Positions 15,853-20,472 of a DNA stretch of 20,472 nucleotides are shown here, piece after piece (position 1 is the first letter of the stretch; each line of letters opens with the position of its first letter). The position numbers and the translations under genes are program-made. A model generated the notes under the pieces. It ran no database searches, was not told where the DNA came from, and saw nothing but the letters and a program-made list of their open reading frames with translations. This stretch comes from Parachlamydia sp. (GTDB taxonomy: Bacteria; Chlamydiota; Chlamydiia; Chlamydiales; Parachlamydiaceae), in assembly GCA_021298935.1 (NCBI GenBank), contig JAJTHR010000053.1, positions 1 through 20,472 on the forward strand. The letters run 5' to 3'.

Positions 15853-17277
15853 TTATCCAAAAATAGCCCGAATGGGGATATAGACAATGATCGCGAGGAT
15901 GGCCCCAATAGGGACAGTCACCACCCAAGAAATCATGATATCACGGGTAGTTGTTAGATTGACCGCTTCCAGGCCTCTGGCAAATCCTACCCCTATGACC
16001 GCTCCGACAAGCGTATGGGTTGTCGATACAGGCAACCCGAGGCGTGAAGCGATGACAATTGTCGTAGCTGCTCCAAATTCTGCTGCAAAGCCGCGGCTGG
16101 GAGTCAGCTCAGTAATTTTTTTCCCTATTGTTTCAATGACTCTCCATCCCCATGTCGCTAAGCCGATCACAATGCCCACACCCCCTAAAGCCAAGGCCCA
16201 GGTTGGGACAGGGGCATCAACAGCGTAGAGGCCTGTTGTCAAGATAGCGACAGCAGCAGAAAGGGGGCCGATGGCGTTCGCCACATCATTAGCGCCATGG
16301 GCAAAAGCCATCATGCAGGCGCTCATGATCTGAAGATAAGAAAAAATTCTTTCCACTTTTGTGTACTCTTCATGCATTTGGTCGACATCCTGCACCCGAA
16401 TCTTTGATTCAAGGGAATGAGAAAGGGCATGGATTTCATCCAATAACAGCCCGCCTGTGTATTGCATTTCCCCGTGGGTTTTAGCTAAAAAATTTTTCAT
16501 ATGCCGAGCGGCTTTTTGCAAAGACTCCGCTGCATCGGGATTGACAGGTGCGACGACTGGGGCAGCATCTGGCAAAGACGTCCTTTTAAGTAAAAAGGTG
16601 CTGATTACAGCGCCGACGCCTCCCGATAAGAGTGCCATCATTAATTTAAGCGGCCAGTCAAGTTCTAAGTTTAAATTATGCAAGCCTTCGAAAACCAATA
16701 CCATTGCAAGAACAGTGACGACCACAAAGACAATCAAGGGGGTATAGCGAAGCGTGGCAGCCAGAGGATTTAAAGCATAAAAAATTTTCTTTCGAAGGAA
16801 TGTAAAAATATAAAAACCGAGAATGCCGCCAAGAATGGGAGATAAAATCCAACTGCTAACGATAAAAGCGACACCTTTCCAGTGAATGGCTTCAACGCCT
16901 CCCACAACAGCGCCAAAACCAACAACTGCCCCCACAATCGAATGGGTTGTCGAAACGGGCCAGCCAAAATAGGAAGCAATCTGGAGCCATATACCGGCCG
17001 AAGCAAGAGAGGCGAGCATGCCGTAAACGAGAATGCGTGGCTGCGCGCTGAAAAAATCAGGATTGATGATGCCGCTTTGGATGGTTTTCGACACGTGGGA
17101 GCCAAAGAAAAAAGCGCCGAAAAATTCCAAAAAGGCTGCAATAATCACTGCATGGCGAAGTGTCAATGCCCCCGATCCGACCGATGTTCCCATGGCATTG
17201 GCTACATCGTTTGCGCCAATGTTCCAGGCCATGTAGAAACCTGTAACCAAAATTAAAATGAGTAAGGCAGCATCCAT
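15853..17277 (-). CDS. Pit-family inorganic phosphate transporter
   Basis: Imports phosphate (usually as a metal-phosphate complex with H+) across the inner membrane. The 474-residue protein has the duplicated Pit/PHO4 signature: GANDVANAMGTSVGSGALT (21-39) with GWPVSTTHSIVGAVVGFG in the first half, and AHGANDVANAIGPLS with GLPVSTTHTLVGAVIGVG in the second. A cytoplasmic loop with charged, helical sequence separates the halves. It has about ten membrane segments. It starts 7 bases after the stop of the DUF47 gene, a pairing seen in many bacteria. I recall the C. trachomatis counterparts as CT_691 (DUF47) and CT_692 (phosphate permease). Confidence 0.95.
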   Translation of the reverse strand: MDAALLILILVTGFYMAWNIGANDVANAMGTSVGSGALTLRHAVIIAAFLEFFGAFFFGSHVSKTIQSGIINPDFFSAQPRILVYGMLASLASAGIWLQIASYFGWPVSTTHSIVGAVVGFGAVVGGVEAIHWKGVAFIVSSWILSPILGGILGFYIFTFLRKKIFYALNPLAATLRYTPLIVFVVVTVLAMVLVFEGLHNLNLELDWPLKLMMALLSGGVGAVISTFLLKRTSLPDAAPVVAPVNPDAAESLQKAARHMKNFLAKTHGEMQYTGGLLLDEIHALSHSLESKIRVQDVDQMHEEYTKVERIFSYLQIMSACMMAFAHGANDVANAIGPLSAAVAILTTGLYAVDAPVPTWALALGGVGIVIGLATWGWRVIETIGKKITELTPSRGFAAEFGAATTIVIASRLGLPVSTTHTLVGAVIGVGFARGLEAVNLTTTRDIMISWVVTVPIGAILAIIVYIPIRAIFG

Positions 17278-17284
17278 ACTTGTA

Positions 17285-17959
17285 TTATTTTAGCTCCAAG
17301 GTCATTCTTACCCGGTAGGCAAGTTTTTCAGATAAATTCGAAATGGCTCCCATGACCTCGATAAGCCGTTGCCATTGGCTGAAGGAGCTATAGCTCAGCT
17401 GTCCTTCAGCTGCAAATAAAGCCTTTAGCAACTTGCGTTGTGTTAAATCCACTTCATGCTCCTTGTAAGCCACCTGGTCCACCATCGAGCGGACCTTCTC
17501 AGCCTCGATTCCTCCAAAGGATGATTCGACTAATTCATGCAATTCCTGAATGACAAGTCTAACCTGTTCGAAGGCTTCCATATTTTGAATTAAGAAGAGT
17601 TTAAACTCCTCCTTAAAAATTGGCAATATTTCTAACGGCTTTAGCGTGGCGATCACTCCAACATCCTCTACTTTATCTGCAATGCTATCCTGCAAAGAAA
17701 GGATATCGAGAAGATTACCCCGGTCGATGGGCAGGAATAAGCTTTTTGGAAGATGGTTGCGAATATCGTTTTTAATCAGATCAGCCTGATGTTCGAATTC
17801 AGAAATTTCATTGGCAATTTTTTCTATCAGGGGATAGTTTTTTTCCTCAATGGCCTTGCATAAGGAAGGTAAAAGGTGCACACACCGTGCAACGCATCCC
17901 ATATGAGATTCCAAAGGAGCAAAGGGTGAGCGTCCGAACAGGCTTAATATAGTTAACAT
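17285..17959 (-). CDS. DUF47/PhoU-like partner of the phosphate transporter
   Basis: The 224-residue, largely helical protein belongs to the TIGR00153/DUF47 family, distant relatives of PhoU that are encoded next to Pit transporters and are thought to control them. Typical segments are MLTILSLFGRSPFAPLESHM, EISEFEHQADLIKNDIRNHLPKS (the EF.HxAD pattern), LLDILSLQDSIADKVEDVG and the C-terminal VMGAISNLSEKLAYRVRM. The ExxxD-type acidic residues that bind metals in PhoU-like proteins are present. It is the first gene of the four-gene operon, with AGG 7 bases before the ATG, and is divergent from the peptide-transporter ATPase genes. The 116-base gap contains a 10-bp palindrome, TCGTGCACGA (17978-17987). 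Confidence 0.92.
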   Translation of the reverse strand: MLTILSLFGRSPFAPLESHMGCVARCVHLLPSLCKAIEEKNYPLIEKIANEISEFEHQADLIKNDIRNHLPKSLFLPIDRGNLLDILSLQDSIADKVEDVGVIATLKPLEILPIFKEEFKLFLIQNMEAFEQVRLVIQELHELVESSFGGIEAEKVRSMVDQVAYKEHEVDLTQRKLLKALFAAEGQLSYSSFSQWQRLIEVMGAISNLSEKLAYRVRMTLELK

Positions 17960-18075
17960 CGTTTAACCTGAATTTTTTCGTGCACGATACACTAGATGGG
18001 ATTTCTAAATCAAAATTAAAGATGCCGTAATAACAAAATTTCAGTATAGATAGGTGTTCAAAACAGGTTACTTGT

Positions 18076-19098
18076 ATGGATGCCCCTTTACTAAAAGTGC
18101 GCGACTTGACAGTCCAGCTTCAAATGGAAAATGATCGCTGGACCGTCGTGGATAAGCTCGGCTTCGACCTGCATGCGGGGAAAACGTTGGCGCTTGTTGG
18201 AGAATCGGGGTGCGGTAAATCAATGACTGCCTTGTCGCTCCTGCGCATTTTACCTACCCCCCCGGCCCTTCCCCCTGAAGGAGAAGTGATCTATAAAGAT
18301 CAAAATCTTTTGAAAATCAAGGAAGCGGACATGCGGCGCTTACGCGGATCCCGCCTTGCCATGATTTTTCAAGATCCCATGAGCGCCTTAAATCCCGTTT
18401 ACACGATAGGCAATCAACTCGCTGAAGTGGCGGAATTGCATCTCCATGTGGATCCGGATGAAGCCTTGGAAAGGGCAGAAAAAATCATGCAGGAAGTGGG
18501 GATCCCGGACGCACGCAGAAGGCTGAATGATTACCCTCACCAACTCTCCGGCGGACTTAAGCAGCGTGTCATGATTGCCATGGCGCTTCTTTGCGAGCCC
18601 GATATCCTCATTGCGGATGAGCCGACAACTGCCCTCGATGTGACCATTCAAGCGCAGGTTCTTGATCTGATCAGAAGCCTCCAGGAGCGCAAAGGGATGG
18701 CTCTCTTGCTCATTACCCATGACATGGGAGTGGTCGCCGAAACAGCAGACGATGTCATTGTCATGTACACGGCGCAGGGGATTGAAAGAGGGCACGTGGA
18801 AGATATTTTTCACTCCCAGGCCCATCCCTACACGCTTGGACTCTTCAACTCCCGCCCCTCGCTCAGCAAAAAAGGGAAGCTCACCCCTATTTCGGGCCAA
18901 GTTCCCTCCTTTCAGCATTTGCCTCAAGGATGCCGCTTTCATCCCCGCTGTCCATTCGTCATGCCAAAATGCCGCTCCAGCCCAGTACCCGACTTTTTGC
19001 TTCCGCTTGATCATCTGACCAAATGCTGGTTATATGACAAAAGCGATGAAAGCCGTGCGCGCTTAAAAAATTCCTCCCTGGAGCAAAAAGATGAATGA
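18076..19098 (+). CDS. dppD: peptide ABC transporter ATPase, DppD/OppD type
   Basis: This ATPase powers di-/oligopeptide uptake together with a DppF-type partner and membrane permeases not encoded here. The 340-residue product has Walker A GESGCGKS (42-49), Q-loop FQDPMSALNP, signature LSGGLKQR (157-164), Walker B ILIADEPT (177-184) and H-loop His215. The C-terminal extension has the family's Cys cluster (QGCRFHPRCPFVMPKC...KCW), resembling the iron-sulfur-binding motif reported in some Dpp/Opp ATPases. The usual RIVE segment after the H-loop reads TAQGIERG. It overlaps the next gene by 8 bases. The order matches CT_690/CT_689 of C. trachomatis as I recall it. Confidence 0.93.
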   Translation: MDAPLLKVRDLTVQLQMENDRWTVVDKLGFDLHAGKTLALVGESGCGKSMTALSLLRILPTPPALPPEGEVIYKDQNLLKIKEADMRRLRGSRLAMIFQDPMSALNPVYTIGNQLAEVAELHLHVDPDEALERAEKIMQEVGIPDARRRLNDYPHQLSGGLKQRVMIAMALLCEPDILIADEPTTALDVTIQAQVLDLIRSLQERKGMALLLITHDMGVVAETADDVIVMYTAQGIERGHVEDIFHSQAHPYTLGLFNSRPSLSKKGKLTPISGQVPSFQHLPQGCRFHPRCPFVMPKCRSSPVPDFLLPLDHLTKCWLYDKSDESRARLKNSSLEQKDE

Positions 19099-19903
19099 AC
19101 CTTTGTTGTCAGTCAGGGGGCTTAAAAAATACTATCCCATTTATGCCGGTTTATTCCGCAAAGAAGTGGGCTCATTTAAAGCAGTGGATGACATCAGTTT
19201 TACCATTCGGGAAGGGGAAGTGCTGGGCATGGTGGGAGAGTCAGGAAGCGGGAAGAGCACTGCCGCCCGGGCCTCCATCCGGCTGATTGAACCAACTGCC
19301 GGAGAAATCACCTTTGCGGGCGCTTCGCTGACGAATCTGAATGCGAACGAATTAAAAAAAATACGCAAAAGCATCCAAATCGTCTTTCAGGACCCTTACG
19401 CCTCCTTAAACCCGCGAAAAACAATCCAGGAAAGCATTGGGGAGGCGCTTCGCTACCATGGCCTCGCTTTAAACCAAAACGAAGAAGTCGAACAGATTGA
19501 AAAGGTCTTGCAGCAGATCGGGCTGCCAGCCTCAGTCATGCAACGCTACCCCCATGAGTTTTCGGGTGGACAGCAGCAGCGCATTTGTATCGGTCGGGCC
19601 CTTTCCTTGCAGCCAAAATTAATAGTCTGCGACGAGGCTGTTTCAGCCCTCGATGTCTCCATTCAGGCGCAAATATTAAATTTGTTGATCGAACTCAAAG
19701 AAAAGTTCAATTTGAGCTACCTTTTTATTTCGCATGACCTCTCAGTCATCCGGCACATTGCCACGCAAACGGTCGTCCTACACCAAGGAAAGATCGTAGA
19801 GAAAGGATTGACTGAGCAGTTATTTGACGATCCGCAGCAAGAATATACTAAAACACTTCTCCGTTCCATTCCACGAATGGAACCCAGGCGAAAGCGACGT
19901 TAA
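19091..19903 (+). CDS. dppF: peptide ABC transporter ATPase, DppF/OppF type
   Basis: The second ATPase of the pair has 270 residues: Walker A GESGSGKST (49-57), Q-loop FQDPYASLNPR, signature FSGGQQQR (157-164), Walker B LIVCDEAVSALD and H-loop SHDLSVI. The start ATG lies inside the last codons of dppD (8-base overlap), so translation is coupled. It is shorter than most DppF/OppF proteins (about 320 residues), because it ends soon after the TKTLLRSIPR segment and lacks the C-terminal Cys-containing extension found in its partner. Permease and binding-protein genes are absent from the window. It is followed by the inverted-repeat element at 19930-20085. Confidence 0.93.
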   Translation: MNEPLLSVRGLKKYYPIYAGLFRKEVGSFKAVDDISFTIREGEVLGMVGESGSGKSTAARASIRLIEPTAGEITFAGASLTNLNANELKKIRKSIQIVFQDPYASLNPRKTIQESIGEALRYHGLALNQNEEVEQIEKVLQQIGLPASVMQRYPHEFSGGQQQRICIGRALSLQPKLIVCDEAVSALDVSIQAQILNLLIELKEKFNLSYLFISHDLSVIRHIATQTVVLHQGKIVEKGLTEQLFDDPQQEYTKTLLRSIPRMEPRRKRR

Positions 19904-19922
19904 AAGAAAATGAATCAAGCCA

Positions 19923-19929
19923 TATAATA
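19923..19929. repeat. left flanking direct repeat TATAATA
   Basis: Identical to 20086-20092 on the other side of the inverted-repeat element; probable target-site duplication. The alternative is a shorter TA duplication, since the sequence is AT-rich. Confidence 0.55.
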
Positions 19930-20085
19930 CCATTTCCCGAAATTAAAATCATAAATTTGACTTGTGATCACCTTCATCTTTAAAAGATCTCTCCTTGTTG
20001 ATATTCAAAGATATCAACTTCGAAAAGATCTTTTAAATCTGAAGCACTGACAAGTCAACTTGATGGTTTTATTTTTGGGAAATGG
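19930..20085. mobile_element. MITE-like element, full-length inverted repeat
   Basis: A 156-base element starts CCATTTCCCG and ends TTGGGAAATGG. Its left half (19930-20004) and the reverse complement of its right half (20011-20085) align along about 75 bases at roughly 75-80 percent identity by eye. They close with GTTGATAT/ATATCAAC around the 6-base loop TCAAAG at the exact centre. It is flanked by the 7-base direct repeat TATAATA (19923-19929 and 20086-20092), as expected for a target-site duplication. It encodes no protein. As RNA it would form one long hairpin and may also terminate dppF transcription. The transposase family is not identifiable from the ends alone. Confidence 0.7.
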
Positions 20086-20092
20086 TATAATA
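20086..20092. repeat. right flanking direct repeat TATAATA
   Basis: Partner of 19923-19929. The inverted-repeat match of the element breaks at these flanks while the direct-repeat match is exact, which favours a target-site duplication. Confidence 0.55.
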
Positions 20093-20383
20093 CTGCGAGC
20101 GTTTTTGAATTTAATTGAGATTCAAAAGATCTGCTTATTCATCTGCTCCTTTTGGCAGAGGTGAGTTATTTAATTGGCTCACGTATTTTTATGCCTAAAA
20201 TAATCTACCCAATCGACTTGTCAAAAAAAAATTGGGTTAAAAAGAACATAAAAAAAATAAGCCAGGATTCGAGACAGGCAGGAAGAAACAAAAAACTACT
20301 CTACATTGCTTCTGGCTATTCCGATCCGATGTATTTATACCACGCGCGGATAGGTCTTTAAATTTTTCATCGGCATCTTTTGC
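20093..20383. other. non-coding stretch without a convincing gene
   Basis: Short frames exist on both strands, but none has a ribosome-binding site or a recognisable protein. One small inverted repeat, TTTTGAAT (20103-20110) with ATTCAAAA (20120-20127), lies just behind the MITE-like element. A run of nine A occurs near 20223-20231. I see nothing further. Confidence 0.5.
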
Positions 20384-20451
20384 GTCCCAGCTCATTGCTC
20401 GATCTTGCAAACTTATCCAAGTTTGCTGCGATCTCCGCAATGTACTGGGAC
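20384..20451. repeat. 68-base imperfect inverted repeat near the window end
   Basis: GTCCCAG (20384-20390) pairs with CTGGGAC (20445-20451). Inside are CATTGC/GCAATG, GATC/GATC and a perfect inner stem GCAAACTT (20407-20414) with AAGTTTGC (20419-20426) around the loop ATCC. It could be a structured RNA, part of a repeat family, or one end of an insertion element continuing beyond the window. Confidence 0.5.
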
Positions 20452-20472
20452 ATAAAATCTCGCCGCCAAAAA

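Noticed and set aside
15887..17256. Several plus-strand frames of 67-124 codons within the Pit gene
   Set aside because: Antisense shadows of a strongly conserved transporter gene.
17978..17987. Palindrome TCGTGCACGA in the divergent intergenic region
   Set aside because: Only 10 bp and single; too little to call an operator with confidence.
18388..19014. 208-codon minus-strand frame inside dppD
   Set aside because: It lies wholly antisense to a clear ABC ATPase gene, and its translation shows no recognisable motif; a codon-bias shadow.
19981..20040. AAAAGATCT repeats considered as CRISPR-like or iterated sites
   Set aside because: They are the two arms of the single inverted-repeat element; no regularly spaced direct repeats with unique spacers exist anywhere in the window.
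20152..20361. 69-codon plus-strand frame near the right edge
   Set aside because: No Shine-Dalgarno, low-complexity Lys-rich translation, no recognisable domain; more likely chance in an AT-rich gap.
20237..20440. 67-codon minus-strand frame across the terminal hairpin
   Set aside because: Its translation largely reflects the inverted repeat; no ribosome-binding site and no family recognised, though it may be a decayed fragment.

Overview
The window looks like a chromosomal segment of a chlamydia, most likely an environmental (amoeba-associated) member of the Chlamydiales. Three things point that way. The run dppF/dppD - DUF47 - phosphate permease is, as I recall it, the same neighbourhood as CT_689-CT_692 of Chlamydia trachomatis. 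There is a Cys-rich, Phe-terminated outer-membrane barrel of the chlamydial/Legionella MOMP-like type. GroES/GroEL are preceded by a CIRCE operator, as expected for HrcA control. No database search was possible, so the genus is not assigned.

Layout. 1-1858: a possible gene tail, then an AT-rich 580-residue protein I do not recognise. 1938-5262: a secreted exo-muramidase (NamZ/DUF1343) and the heat-shock operon groES-groEL, with a CIRCE that overlaps the namZ stop codon and a palindromic terminator behind groEL. 5324-6850: an FmdB-type zinc ribbon, a 26-residue one-helix membrane microprotein, and on the minus strand a PrmA-like methyltransferase followed by a small membrane protein. 7014-8513: a secreted protein with an RHS/YD-like N-terminus and an alpha/beta-hydrolase-like C-terminus, with an 11-C tract between them. 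8570-9008: tRNA-Arg(ACG) and an ArsC/Spx-type thioredoxin-fold protein. 9156-11574: a likely operon of an SLC1/DAACS-type transporter, a glyoxalase-II-like metallo-hydrolase and a 2-Cys peroxiredoxin. 11652-12572: the outer-membrane barrel, whose start region is buried in a 19-bp hairpin.

On the minus strand, 14040-12595 encodes an AAA/DUF4143 ATPase with repeated GTATAC boxes in front of it. 17959-14261 is a compact four-gene operon: DUF47 regulator, Pit phosphate transporter, small secreted protein, HemB. On the plus strand 18076-19903 holds two overlapping genes for peptide-transporter ATPases (DppD/DppF type). They are followed by a roughly 156-bp MITE-like element flanked by a 7-bp direct repeat, and then by about 380 bp of apparently non-coding, hairpin-containing sequence to the window end.

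The strongest leads are: (1) the in-frame 11-base poly-C tract in the secreted hydrolase, where loss or gain of one base would stop translation before the catalytic domain; (2) the hairpin covering the Shine-Dalgarno and start codon of the outer-membrane protein; (3) the full-length inverted-repeat element at 19930-20085; (4) the boxes in front of the DUF4143 ATPase.
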